Of a stretch of 64,000 nucleotides of DNA, positions 51,501 through 62,490 are shown piece after piece (the first letter of the stretch is position 1; every line of letters starts with the position of its first letter). The translations under genes and the position numbers were made by a program. Where the stretch lies: NCBI GenBank assembly GCA_028673005.1, contig CM054116.1, positions 34,196,854 to 34,260,853 of the forward strand, in the 5' to 3' direction. The notes under the pieces are model-generated. The model was not told the DNA's origin. It saw only the letters and a program-made list of their open reading frames with translations, and did no database searches. Origin of the DNA: Tanypteryx hageni. Lineage: Eukaryota; Arthropoda; Insecta; Odonata; Petaluridae.

Positions 51501-54500
51501 AAAAATATTAAGAAATATGGTGTGAAAAGTATGCACAGAGAAACTAAATATACTCTAACTGGAAAATGATTTTGAGAATAATACAGTAAAACCCCTTATT
51601 TACACTTTTCTAGGGACATGGGGAAAAAGTGTAAATTCCAGGAAAGTGCAAATTGAGGGAAAAGGAAAAATAGGTAAACTAATTTTACTTTTAAACTTGC
51701 TCATTTGTTAAAGTAAGACTAACAATAAAATAAGTGTTAAAAGAGCTAAGTTTATAAAGAGTATATCTATCGAGTCATTTACTTAACCAGCACATTTTTT
51801 TATAATAATAATATTAAAATATATGCTGAATTAAAATGCTAGTATAGTATGCTTGGGTTTCTATTACGTTCCCCACATTACATTTGTCTGGGAAATTGTA
51901 CAGGGAGCAAAGGGAGGGAGTCGCATCTCTGTGACTTGCCTCCGGGTGAAGGAGAACCTAACCATGCCACTGGCCCAGCCTTGAAACACACTCGATCATA
52001 AATAGCTTTCTCATTTTTTAATGTACCTCATACTCAAGGTTTCTATTCAAGGATTTTTTTCAATACGTTAACTTCCTTTTAAGTGAATTGGATCAGAAAT
52101 AAGATGTCCTCACAGCTTCCAATCTGTTTTTTGTATGTGCTATTAACCATTCATCTCTGCAAGATATGTGGTGCTTACCTGTGGCAGAACAATTTGATCT
52201 ACAAAATTATACTTAATAATATTTGTATTTATTTGTTGTACTAAATGACTCGTAAGTCAAAAAACGCCACTAAAAAAATAACAATTTCATAATCACCGTT
52301 ACGTAATCACTGTTTTCTCAGGGATTAAACCCTTAAGCTGCGGAAATATAAATTGCCCTTCACGCTTAAAATGTTTTACTGATACTACCTCCTTCTCTTC
52401 TACCTCTGGTTTTGATTACGCTCGGAATCACTCTGAATGTCTTTCGTCGTCCAAAATCTAATAACTCATGTAGAAAGGATTTAAGGAGACAGTGACTTAC
52501 GTGTGGAGCGGCGTATTAAGTCCGGAGCATGTTCCTAAATTTTTAAATGCCCTATGTCCATAGCATTGTAAGTCGAGGACTGACTGTATTTCCGTATCTA
52601 GATGCACTGTTTATGCTCTGCTAATGTGATTTACGTACGAGGTTTTAAAGTTTTCACCGAAAAGAGTTCATATTTTCATCTTTAAGTACACTGTTCCTGA
52701 ATAGCATCCATTAGCGCAAGTGTGGTGAGTGCTGTTTCGAAAAGAAAGTTCATATATCTGCCTCTAGGGGCGCTGTTTCTACTCTGGACACCGTTTTCGA
52801 AATCTTTGCCCAAAAGAGTTTGAATTTATTGCAAAACTAAGCCAAAAAATGTTAAAAAGTGTTGGAAAAAATTGGAAATTCTAACGTAGAATGACGTGAA
52901 TAGCGGGAAAACTTAAAATGAAATAATGTAAATACAGGGTTTTACTGTATATCAAATACAAATTGCTTTATGACTATATAAACAGTAACTGGAAAGGAAA
53001 AGCATGTTTCTCACAAAAACTCAGAAAGTTATGATATAATAATTAAAACATGATTAAAATGATCGCTAAAAGAAATGTAAGAGATCACTAGGATCAAAAT
53101 TAGTAATAACATCTACTCAGCAAAATTAGAACAATTTCAACCAGGAATATGAAAAAAATAAGGGCTAATCCAGAAAGGAACGGCAAAAAATGCTGTGCCT
53201 GTACCCCATATGGGAAAATTAATTTGCGAAAGAACAGGCTGGCTGGCTGTATAGGATTCGAGCGAGTAAGGCAAGTGCTTAAGTTAGTTTTTTTTTCAAT
53301 TTATTAAATGTATGATTACCATAAATACCCGCGTATAGTGCGCACCCTCGTATAACGCGCAGGAGGGTTTTCAGCCTCGTAATCTATGATTTTTCTATAT
53401 ACCCGCGTATAGTGCGCACAGATTTTTTATTGGCGTTACCGTTCCAGAATAAAGTGGATGGTGTAACGTGTTCTAAAGCAATGATCGAATTATTGGTATT
53501 ATGAATTGGTAACATAATATAAGTGCGAAATGAAATCTTCGAATAACGTTCCAAAAGATCGTCAGCTAACTCAATAATTACATACTCTATGTTTACTTAC
53601 AAGGTGATATTAGGATATACACAATAAATCGAATTATATTAATTTTATAGTATGGCATATGACATTCTTTGAGCTAATAAAATGAAGGAATGATGATAAT
53701 CCTATTTTTTACATACGTTTTTGTCACGCCTGAGGTGGACGGGTTCGCCCAACCTTCAGTTTTACCCTTATTAGAACACTCTGGAGCACGTAAACACGAT
53801 AGCAAATAACCATAATTAACTACAGACTAAGAATCAAGAATAAATTACGTATCACCAGGCCGGGCGCCGGTGTAGGGTGACGTCATGCGTAAGATGCCGA
53901 TTCTGATAACAACATCGAAGAAGAATGGTCCGGTGACGAAGTATTTCTTGACTTTTAAAATGAATAAATACTGAAGTAATTCTTTTCATATCTAATTAAT
54001 GAATGTTTGTAGAATTAATTAATAAATTTTAACTATTATCTATCTTACTTTTCGTAAAAATCACCAATAAAATTATGAGGATACCCGGGCAGTAATTACT
54101 ATGCCGAAATTGTGAAAATATGGGGTCAAATGAAAATAGGAAGATTATGTACCCTCGTATAACACGCATCCTAATTTTTAACTCAAATATTTCGAAAAAA
54201 AAGTGCGCATTATACGCGGGTATTTACGGTATAATGAAGGGCCTCAATAAACAAGTATTACACAACATACCTCATTTTTTACAGTTGCACTTAATCTTAT
54301 TATGTACTTGCATTTACTCACCAATATTTTGTTTATCGTTTAACTCTTCCTCATGTACAAGTTTACGGACCAAAGATTCTAGTGTAGCCAATTTTCCACG
54401 GAGTTCTTCCCGGTCTTTGGAAAGTTTTCTAAGTTGTTCATCCTTTTCACGGGCACGTTTGCGGAGAAGACCTCGTTGGGTTTGGTAAAGAGCTACATAT

Positions 54501-57500
54501 TCTCCTAAAATAAATTAGTTAATTTTATGATATTAAGTAAAAAAAATTTCATATCTTTTTGACTTAAACATTATGAATATATAAATAAATACAAGTACTA
54601 TATATAATTCAGTACAAATATAAAGAAATGGTTTGTTTATAAAGTAATAATTATCATGCTACAGGCAGTTTTATGACATGAGTAAAAGTAAAAACTATAA
54701 CTGTTAACTCACCTATAGTTTCAGTTTCTCCTTGGAGTTGCAGCACAAGATGTTCAAGCCTTTGTTTCTCCTCAGTTAGAGATGCTAACTCCTGCATTGT
54801 ACACCGGAAACGTTCCTCAAGTTTATGAACAGCCTCTGATTCTGATAATGATTTGCCAGATGTCTTACTACCATTTTGATTATCCTCTTCCTTTCCTATA
54901 TCATTATAATGATACACATTAGCAAATTTTACAAAATGATAAAACCCTAATAGCATATAAGCTGTATATCTTTCCAAATTTTATGTTAACAAAATGAGAA
55001 CATGGCTTATATGCAAAGAAAAATAATTGAAGAGTACAAAGTGTGAGATCATCACTAAATTTCACTGTAACACTGCTAAATGGCTCTTGTGATTTAATAT
55101 ACAGAACAGATAAAAACATTAAATAATAATTGTTAGAAATAAAAAAGTAAAAAAATATAATGACAGAGTCATGGCCTGAACATAAGGCTGTTTTGAATAT
55201 AAGGCGACCCCTGTTCTTGGGAACACAAATCTAGAAATTTACAAAAAACTGAAAAAAGTAAAAATAATGTTTGTATTTTTTTGGCTAATTACATTTTTAC
55301 TTTCTTCATATACGAAGTATAGGGAAAGTATTGTTTTCATAATTCGAGATTACAACAGAAATACATGTTTTAAGGTCCCCTGAACACGTTTAGACTATTT
55401 TATCAATGATGTCTGTCTGTGTATGTAACATTTTTCTGTGACTGCTCTAATTCAAAAACTATTAATCGGGTCAATGCAAAATTTTATACTTAACATTTTT
55501 TATGAAAGTAACAAGAGTTGATTAGCTTTTGGTAAAAATCAGTCAACTGGAAGTGGGTGTTTACTCTTGTCACATCCATTATTTTGAAATATTTGCTTTA
55601 ATATTTATGTAAAAATGTACTGGAATAAAAGTAGAAAATTTCATTTTTTACAACCTTTGTTTGAAACATTTTTCCATATAATAGTAGTTATGTCGGAAAC
55701 TTTTACATTTGTTATAATTCAGTTTCTTCCAAGTTTTTGTCTCAGGACCCAGAGGAAGGGAAAACAGAGAACTATGAAAATCTACAGTTGTTAAGATGAA
55801 ATGTTCTTTGTGTGTGCAACAACCTATATTTGTTATGTCAAGTAATTTTCAAGCTACGTGCTTCATTCAAGGTAGCTGCCATGATTTTGAAAAAGAAAAA
55901 ACTTGGGAGTAACATGCTATAATTGAGGAATGCTAGCTTGTAGTTAAAAGTTTTTGTTATATATATTTTTGTTATATTATCTTCTATATTAATAAAAGTG
56001 ATAAAATGGGATTGTGTGTGGATTCATTGCCTAGGTAGTGTGGAACGATGATCTTTTTAACGTGATTTGACAAATTTCCTGACTACGTAGAAGACTGAAA
56101 TTTGGTAGGGGTGCTTCATTCAGATATCACAAGGCAATGACAAAAAAATCCCCTAAAAAGACCCAGGCTCGACTACAATAGATAATTTCTATTGCCCATA
56201 AGATAACACACAAAAAATCAATTTCTTGATTTATAGGCTATTACATTTTTGCAAATTAAAATTAGAAAGAATTGACGTTTCTTATACTTATCATCACATT
56301 TTGTCTACAATTTGAAAACAACTTCGTCTTCCTTTTGCATTAATATGGTAATTCTTATTTCATTACATTGCATTCCTCTTTCTTTGGATATTGTTCTCCA
56401 TACATTCACAATATGCACGGCAAAGCAGTATTTTTGAAGTTTGATTGTGATATTTCATAAAAAAAGAAAAATTCTAGGAAGAAAGTAAGACAAATTAAAA
56501 AAAAATTGCCACACAGCAGCTAGATGTAAATCAGCGATCAAAGTGAAAAATCATAATGCCAGCCATCTCAGGTCAGAGGGGAGCCAGCAGTACCCCTATA
56601 AAGGAGTACTATGGCTGCAACCCTCTTCTCATGAGGGCCAAAGGCACTCTACTCATTTGTCTCATCATATTTACACTAGCAGCCAAGTCTTTCAAAAACG
56701 TTTATGTAAATTTCTTAGGGCAATACAAAAATAAAAAAGTTGGAGTGCTCAGTGTGACATTTAACCCTTTAAATGCTACATTGTTAGTTTCATTGCCATG
56801 CTGCTGGTGATATAAGGCATTTAATATGCTCCCCACTGCTTAATACTTTTTTCAAGATTTTCACTTTCAACACTTTGTCTTCAGGAAACGTAGTACTGTG
56901 TTTCACCGCCCGACCGTAGTAGTCGGGACACGTATTAATACGTATTTTGCCTACGCGTAGGGAAACACACCAGAAACACACCACCACGTGTTTCACAGCT
57001 GCCCTGTTGAGGGCAGCACATATTGTACTATTTATTTGGATATCCTTGTAGGCATTGTAGGCTACTGCCACCTTACAATCAGTGTAACTATTATAGCTGG
57101 ACTGTGAGATATGATAAACGTTAGTTCGAGTTAGAGACTTACAAAACGTTTTTATGTGTAATTATGACTGCATTATTATTTATTTATTTAAAACTTAGTG
57201 CTACAAGTTGGCGATCTGCCAGGTGGTAACATAAGGAAACCTCGTAGGTCTCTCACACTTCCAACAACGAAGTCTAAAGACAAACAATACGACAGCAATA
57301 AAATGATCTATAGTAATGACATAACAAAAATATCACTCATAAGAAATATCATTGCAAATAAGAAAATTCAAAAGTTTCAAAAAGGAAGGAGAAATAATAA
57401 AATAAAATAAAATAAAATCACAAAACAGCTTTACATCTGTTCCTAAAAACATTTACACTCTTTGGGAAGGGCTTAAATAGTTCAGCAGGCAACTCATTCC

Positions 57501-60500
57501 AGTCAACAATAGTTGTTTAAATATGAACGTTTTTTTTATATTTGTTTTTGTTTTCTACGCTTCAATTTGTAATTGTGATCATTTTCCCCTTTAAAAGATG
57601 GTTCTTCCACCCCCTTGTGTAACTCACTCCATGCTGCCTCCATATTTATTACATTAAAAAAACCACAGAGTCTACTCCGTTTCCTTCTCCTTTGCAAGCT
57701 CTCCCAGCCCAGTATTTCTAGCATATCCGTCACGCTATCCATTCTCCTGTGCCTACCCAATACATATCTAGCCGCCTTTCTTTGAACCTTATCCAGCTTC
57801 CTGATATGCCCTTCTTTGTGTGGATCCCATACCAAGGAGGCATATTCCAATATCGGCCGAACTAGAGATTTGTATGCTTTCTCCTTTGTAGCTGGACTGC
57901 TTCCTTTGAGATTCCTCATAACCCAGTGCAGCATTTTGAAAGCTTTCCTTTTTATGAAATTGACATTTAATCCCCATCCTAGATCCTTTGATAAATAGAC
58001 ACCTAAATAGGTATAGGTATAGGATTTCCCAAAAAATTATACTCCCTATTTGACACTAATTTCCTATTAGTGAATGTCATGTACATACTTTTGCTTATAT
58101 TGATGTTCATTTCATTGGTATTGGTCCAATCTGAAAGTTTGTCGAAATCATTTTGGAGGGTATAACGGTCGCTTTCACTCTCGATCTGCCTATAAATTAT
58201 GCAATCATCCACAAAAAGTCTTATCTCGGAGTTCCTTAGGATTGCATTTTCAATAAAATTATGCAACAAAAATAAAATATACGAATTATACTTTTATACT
58301 CACAAATTGTACTTTTGTACTAACTGTAACTGTAAATAAATTGAAATTTGATGAAACTGTGTTATAATATAGATCGTAATCAGTACCCATTTAAAATTTG
58401 ACTTTAAAATATTGAGTACTTGGGAAATTACAATAGTTTAAGTATAATTATACATTACAATGCATGTAATAAACAAATGCTTGCTACAGAGAAGAGGCTT
58501 CATGAAAATATGTCCGACGCGAAAGTGTTAACTAAAAGATTTGTCTCTACTTTTTCATCAATTTTAAGGAAAAATAAAAAATCATTGTGTAATTATTATT
58601 AATTTTACTGATTAATTAATAATTATTTATTTAAAAATTTAAAAATTGAATGTTTAATTCATTATAAACTAATATTTTTATCCTCAATATATTTGTAATA
58701 TTATTTTTAGTTGAAGATAAAATAAATATAAATCTCATCAAAGAGTTTCCTGTCAACTGAAGTGCCTTTTTAGTCGAAATACAAGCATAAAGGTAGAGAC
58801 AAACAAAAGATACATGTATTTACATTACATTATATTTGGGAGCAAACCCTATTCATAGCTTCATCAAGTTATGGGAGAGTCTGTAAGATGCCTCCACTGC
58901 TTCAGGATTCAAATGTGCATAGCAGTTATGAGAAAATCTAAGATATGTCTTTAGGCATGCATAGCAGTTAAAGGGTTAAAACTTGGTGCTTGATTTTAAG
59001 ACAATCCCTAATTTTTCCCGAGATTTTTGGATAAAAACCTCCTTTTGGGCTAATACAGTACACTCATTTCTTGGTTTATGAACATCTACATCTACAGTTT
59101 ACCCTGCAAGCCACCGCAAGGGTGTGTGGCAGGGGGTGCATTAACACCAAGGGGAAAACTCAAAAATTAGGTCTGGGTTTATGCACCTACGCAAGGTTAC
59201 TTTTGATCCCAAGTTTTATTCTGCTCAGCTATCGTTCTAGGGAAAAATGAGCCTTTGTATCTCTCCATCCTACAGGCTATCTCTCTTATTTTTAGAGGAT
59301 GGTCCATTCTACCTATATAGGTGGGAGTTCTTATTATTTTTTCGACGTCGCTGGAGAAAGTACACGTTCTAAATCTTTCAAGAAGTTTTAACCAAGCACG
59401 TAATCGGCGCTCAGCTAGTGATTCCCATCCTAATTCCTGTATCAAGCCTGTAACACTTTTATTTCTATCATAACAATTTTTGACGAATCTAGCAGCTTTT
59501 CGCTGCACTTTCTCTAACTCGGCGATTAAACCTTTCTCGTACGGATCCCATATGCTCGACGCATACTCTAGCAGCGGTCTAACTAAAGAAAAGTAACATG
59601 TCTCTTTGACTTTTTCTTCGCTTTTACCTACTATCCGTTTGATGAATCCTAGTTTTTGCTTAGCTTTCCCGGATATATTTCGTATGTGTGTGTCCCACGA
59701 GAGGTTACTTGTTAAAATGACACCTAAGTATTTGACGGATTCGGATAATTTTAGATGTACGCCTTCTATACTGTAATTCATCGCCTCAATTTCTTTGTTT
59801 CTCCAGAATCTCATGACGGAACACTTACCTAAGTTCAGCTCTAATTGCCACTCTTTACACCAATCGAGAATTGCGTGTAGGTCGTTAGAAAGTAATGCTT
59901 GATCAGCAGGACTGTTAATCTCTCTGTAAACTACCGTATCATCCGCGAATAACTTGATTTTACTTGTAATAACATTATCTAAGTCATTTATGTATATAAG
60001 GAATAATAGGGGACCGATGACACTTCCCTGTGGAACGCCGGAGGACACGATGACCGAATCTGATTTAAATCCATTTATGACTACCATTTGTTCCCGATCA
60101 TTTAGAAATGAAAGAACAGGTAACAACGGTAACAAAACACAGATACTGCTAAATTCAATATTCTAGCTTTATTATTTATTCATTAATATTCATCGTAGGT
60201 CAAATGTTTACTTAACGAAAAATATAGTAGATACTATCATTTGAACGTGATGGCAATGAGAGACTGTCATCTATGGGTGACTATCGGACTTAACCCTAAC
60301 CCCAAATTTTTTCTCGGACTTGCATTTAAGCCGAGGGATGATTTTTTCATTATAGACTTTGTATTCGAGCAGATACGGTATCATCAAAAAAGATTTTGAA
60401 ATGATACTGCTTTTAAACACTCTCCCATTAGCTTACAATTTTCATGCTAATAATTTTGCATTTGATGCGCTGCTACATAATGAGAATTTTTAACTTGAGA

Positions 60501-62490
60501 GTAATGGAAAAGGTATCCTCGTCTTACGAATCGTATTTTAGGAACGTATCTCATCCATAAACCAAGGAATGGGTGTATTCTGTAACCCCTATTTAGTGTA
60601 CAAAAGGTTATTCCCCCAGAGAAAGATTAAATATGGGTTTCACTGCATTGCCATAAACAGGTAGGTATATTTGGGATTTCATTCCATCTGTTTAGGAATT
60701 ATTCTCATTTTAAAGGCATTATATGTAACATACATGAAAAATAGTTTTCTATAGTTAATTTCTTCCATGTTTTTAGATTCTAATTTTGAATCAAACTGAA
60801 AAATTAAAATTTTCATAAGTGGTTGAGAATTAATTTTTACCTAATGGTTTTGAATTGTTTGGAAGCAAAGCAGCTGAATCAGTATTTTGATCACCCCTTA
60901 ATCCTTTTAGTTCTTCAAATAGCTGATCTCTTTCCTGCTGCAATAAATTTACCCTGGTTTCAAGGGCTGCAATTGTCTCCTTACTCTTTTGATCCAACTG
61001 GTCTTGGATGTTTTCTTTTTCACCCTTAATTCTGAAATATAACGTTTAACTATTAATGCAGATTAATAAAAATTAATTACCTTATTTTGAGTTTTTCTTT
61101 TAAATTTGTTTGCATGAGAACTGTAAAATAAGTATCTATGTCTAAGGTTCTCAACCTGTGATCCACAAAATTACAGTTGGAGGTCCACGTTAATGATTTA
61201 AAAATCAAGTTGAATGCTGGAAGTGACAGTGATGAAAGTGAGTACCAATGATCCAGAAGAGCTAATCGTAGGAAATGATAAGAAATCCCAATGGAAAAGT
61301 AGGACTGATAGTGGTTAATAGTTGTATTCTGTTCTGGTGGGGGGTCTATGGACTTCAAAAGGTTGAGAACCCTTTCTTTATGGTAACATAAATACGAATT
61401 ACCGTATTTACCTGAATCCAAGACGACCCCAAATCTAAGATGACCCCTCCTTTTAGCAGACTGTCAAAACAGAAAAACGATTTTATGACCTAATTTATCA
61501 CTGACTGTATTTGGTGTATATTTCGAACACACATATTCAGTACAGGTATTTATTCATTAATTGAAATGGTCTGTCACAATTATTTACAGAAAAATTTTTT
61601 TAAAATGCATTTTTAAAATTAAGACTTTATTAACTGAATTCCGGATCGTAAGTTTGGAATAAGAATTCAATTCTTTAATCTTGTTTCATTTGTTTTTAAA
61701 AAAAATCGATTAAACGCATAACCATGTTTTCTACGGTTTTATGAAAACTGGTCACGGATATTTTGTTGTGCATCAATTCGTCGCGTGTCAATACATCGCA
61801 TGTCAATTCATCTCTCGACAAATTCGTCATTGTGTCTCGCCTTCCAATTGGTCTCGCGACGAATTTGTCTCGCAATGGAATTGTCACGCGAGGAATTTGT
61901 CTAGCAATGAATTGACGCGTGGTGAGTTTGTCGAGCGATGTATTGACGGGCAACGAGTTTATCGTGCGACGAATTGATGCGCCACGAACTGAAGCGCGAT
62001 CAATTGACCACGATGTATTGATGGTACATGACCTTATACTTTAATTTAAGACGACCACCGATTTGTGCAAGCATAAATTTGGAAAATAACCTCATCTTGG
62101 ATTCTGGTAAATACGGTAATGAGAACCAAAGTTTGTCTATTTTTACCTCTCATCTATTCAAGAACTATTTATCAGCAAATAAGCAATTGTAAGTATAATT
62201 GAGAGATAAAAATAAGTTAACAGAATCAAAACTTCCACAAAGAAAGTGATTTGGCACAAAATTTCTATTGCTCTACTTTTGGTAAGGAAAATATCTTTCA
62301 AAAGTGTTTCTGTAATTTAATGCTGACAATGATACTAAATTTTGAATAGGCTCTTAATATTCTCCAACAATAAATGAAAATACCTTAAGTGCTGTATCTG
62401 TTCTTCTAAATCCATTATTTTTTCAGTCTGTTCCTTGGACAAGTGTTGTTCATTATTTAGACTCTCCGTCAGCACTAACTTGTCGTTACT
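48284..62490 (-). CDS. GOLGA2: GOLGA2 (GM130) C-terminal half, last five exons
   Basis: GM130 is a long coiled-coil golgin of the cis-Golgi. It tethers p115-coated vesicles, and its C-terminus anchors to the PDZ-like domains of GRASP65 (family knowledge). Exons seen: 62490-62384, 61031-60841, 54895-54713, 54504-54322 and 48501-48284. Phases match at every join, giving about 292 codons. The diagnostic segment spans exons 3 and 4 of this set: LVLQLQGETETIG then EYVALYQTQRGLLRKR, nearly the vertebrate GM130 motif. Upstream exons are Gln/Glu/Leu-rich coiled coil. The last exon has AGQIMALLAEIG, then an HPCPWC pair and a C-terminal LLTV fitting a PDZ ligand. The N-terminal part lies beyond base 64000. 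Orientation is convergent with WRNIP1. Confidence 0.88.
48890..49135 (-). repeat. Partial third copy of the 15-bp-array element family, lacking the array
   Basis: Blocks gataaaataattgtatctac, cattgtaaacttacca, gtaacaaaccattttaatga and cctatactgaatacatgtgt match 38610-38815 in order. It starts at about the point where the array would end. Confidence 0.65.
49169..49290. repeat. Two adjacent hairpins
   Basis: Arms aatgtttttttaatgatgac (49169-) and ggtcatcattaaaaaaaaac (49217-) form the first. Arms tttttgggaatcatttgtga (49239-) and the complement ending gattcccaaaaa (49290) form the second, with agttcac/gtgaact also pairing. Probably a foldback MITE or its ends. Confidence 0.75.
50051..50333 (-). 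repeat. tRNA-derived SINE copy A
   Basis: Flanked by perfect 12-bp duplications ATATATAGCCAG (50039-50050, 50334-50345). The head at the right reads on the minus strand tggcagagtaggtagagc (A-box region), ggccttccatgc (like a Gly TCC anticodon arm) and caggttcgaatctg (B box). The body includes gaaggaacgttaagc and ggcaccgggtttccctcctc. It splits the piggyBac transposase frame. Confidence 0.92.
51010..51359 (+). repeat. tRNA-derived SINE copy B
   Basis: Flanked by perfect 12-bp duplications ATTATGATCAAT (50998-51009, 51360-51371). The head tggtgatgtagtggtaaggg retains an A box but the B box is eroded. The body shares tttgaggagacca, gaagggacgttaaac, ggtgctctt and ggcaccgggttttcctcctc with copy A. 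The 3' tail is (GAAT)n-like. It spuriously creates open frames of up to 163 codons. Confidence 0.92.
51584..52947. mobile_element. pogo/Tigger-like element with TA target sites
   Basis: The ends CAGTAAAACCCCTTATTTAC and (reverse strand) CAGTAAAACCCTGTATTTAC are flanked by TA (51582-51583, 52948-52949). Just inside each end are acttttctagggac and attttcccgct-like stretches. No transposase blocks are recognisable in the 1364 bp. A second, one-ended Tigger-type terminus (reverse strand cagtcagtcctcgacttaca) lies at 52565-52588, implying an older insertion within it. Confidence 0.82.
53319..54229. mobile_element. TA-flanked inverted-repeat element (CCGTAAATACCCGCGTATA family)
   Basis: The ends CCATAAATACCCGCGTATAG and (reverse strand) CCGTAAATACCCGCGTATAA, each followed by tgcgcac, are flanked by TA at 53317-53318 and 54230-54231. 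Internally the terminal motif is repeated (53400-53420) and a cctcgtataacgcgc / cctcgtataacacgc pair occurs near both ends. A plus-strand stretch near 53896-53958 reads DADSDNNIEEEWSGDEVFLD, like an acidic transposase C-terminus. No catalytic blocks remain. Confidence 0.85.
54322..54504 (-). CDS. GOLGA2: GOLGA2 exon with the EYVALYQ motif
   Basis: The acceptor is attttag and the donor ATTG|gtgagt. It encodes GEYVALYQTQRGLLRKRA, then a charged coiled coil (KDREELRGKLATLESLVRKL). This is the most recognisable GM130 exon of the set. Confidence 0.93.
54713..54895 (-). CDS. GOLGA2: GOLGA2 exon with the LQGETETIG motif (first half)
   Basis: The acceptor is gatatag and the donor ATAG|gtgagt. It encodes an acidic hinge, then VHKLEERFRCTMQELASL and EHLVLQLQGETETI, strongly conserved in GM130 across animals. 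Confidence 0.9.
55312..55640 (+). repeat. Dispersed repeat family B, copy 2
   Basis: Shares atacgaagtatagggaaagt, taattcgagattacaac, aaaatcagtcaactggaagt and tcttgtcacatccatt in order with the reverse complement of 1790-2085. Confidence 0.65.
56155..56274 (+). repeat. Dispersed repeat family A, copy 3
   Basis: Shares acccaggctcgactacaata, gcccataagataacacac and tttttgcaaattaaaattag with the copies at 681-800 and 34721-34840. A short upstream tail (ctatattaataaaagtgata) resembles Helitron starts but no matching end was found. Confidence 0.65.
57420..58270 (-). pseudogene. Decayed non-LTR LINE reverse transcriptase (distinct family)
   Basis: The frame at 58269-58003 starts inside the RT: NAILRNSEIRLFVDDCIIY has FVDD instead of the usual FADD at the catalytic pair, followed by DKLSDWTNTNEMNINISKS. 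A frameshift near 58005 leads to the frame from 57934: [44 protein letters not shown]. After the stop at 57536 the family C-terminus continues in another frame (LPAELFKPFPK-like, about 57440-57490). It is clearly diverged from the LINE at 24001/59083. Confidence 0.85.
59083..60107 (-). mobile_element. CR1/L2-like LINE, second copy, strongly 5'-truncated
   Basis: Nearly identical to 24001-25025, with only a handful of differences, including the same 3' tail (catctacatctacag at the left border). The 5' break falls just after the FLNDREQ codons. A short possible duplication ATGAA occurs at 59078-59082 and 60108-60112. Confidence 0.92.
59197..60107 (-). CDS. LINE reverse transcriptase fragment (copy 2)
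   Basis: About 303 codons of the LINE are open from the truncation point to the stop, with [29 protein letters not shown] and [14 protein letters not shown] as in copy 1. A nominal Met at 60135 with about nine following residues (MLPLLPVLS) is host sequence fused in frame by chance. No N-terminal RT blocks remain, so it is inactive. Confidence 0.88.
60841..61031 (-). CDS. GOLGA2: GOLGA2 internal exon (coiled coil)
   Basis: The acceptor is atatttcag and the donor TTAG|gtaaaa. It encodes a coiled coil (QDQLDQKSKETIAALETR, LLQQERDQLFEELKGL) followed by a Ser/Asn-rich hinge. The phase matches both neighbours. Confidence 0.82.
61139..61378. mobile_element. Short hAT MITE (GGTTCTCAACC termini)
   Basis: The left taaggttctcaacctgtgat and (reverse strand) right aagggttctcaaccttttga, with tccaca / tccatagacccccc just inside, are the familiar Charlie/MER-type layout. 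It is 240 bp, with no coding. An exact 8-bp duplication was not found. Confidence 0.7.
61402..62116 (+). mobile_element. TA-flanked inverted-repeat element with a 15-bp unit array (copy 2)
   Basis: The ends CCGTATTTACCTGAATCCAA and (reverse strand) CCGTATTTACCAGAATCCAA, each followed by gacga or gatga, are flanked by TA at 61400-61401 and 62117-62118. The 715-bp element is non-coding by homology. It retains the empty site (61491-61492) for the MITE found in copy 1. It lies in the GOLGA2 intron between the exons at 60841-61031 and 62384-62490. Confidence 0.88.
61765..62025. repeat. Array of about 15-bp CG-rich units with a central orientation switch (copy 2)
   Basis: Units tcaattcgtcgcgtg, tcaatacatcgcatg, tcaattcatctctcg and acaaattcgtcattg follow at exactly 15 bp. 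After a switch near 61830-61845 they continue as the complement (cgcgacgaatttgtc, tagcaatgaattga, gtgcgacgaattgat). Both strands are open over it, because the period is divisible by three and the units lack stops in those frames. Confidence 0.88.
62384..62490 (-). CDS. GOLGA2: GOLGA2 internal exon (coiled coil)
   Basis: The acceptor is aatttcag and the donor TTAAG|gtattt. It encodes 35 codons of heptad-like sequence (LSKEQTEKIMDLEEQIQHL) and leaves two bases, completed as Arg by the next exon. Identity rests on phase linkage to the diagnostic exons. Confidence 0.75.

Larger units (their letters stand above)
48502..54321. other. Last GOLGA2 intron content
   Basis: A 5.8-kb intron with a partial array-family copy (48890-49135), paired hairpins (49169-49290), a piggyBac relic with two SINEs (49764-51470), a pogo-like element (51584-52947) and a TA-flanked MITE (53319-54229). 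The remainder (48510-48880, 49300-49760, 52950-53315) has no feature I recognise. Confidence 0.7.
59056..60582. mobile_element. Tigger-like MITE with TA target sites, split by a LINE
   Basis: The left end CAGTACACTCATTTCTTGGT and (reverse strand) right end CAGAATACACCCATTCCTTG, both followed by gtttatg(a/g)a, are flanked by TA at 59054-59055 and 60583-60584. Subterminal tcgtcttacgaatcgtattt lies at the right. A LINE occupies 59083-60107, and a one-ended copy of the 41426-type element end lies near 60325-60380. Confidence 0.75.
54896..60840. other. Large GOLGA2 intron content
   Basis: A 5.9-kb intron holding a one-ended element terminus (55170-55215, taaggcgacccc type), family B copy 2 (55312-55640), family A copy 3 (56155-56274), a decayed LINE (57420-58270) and a Tigger-like element with a nested CR1-like LINE (59056-60582). 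The stretches 56280-57180 and 58275-59050 are unrecognised. Confidence 0.65.
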
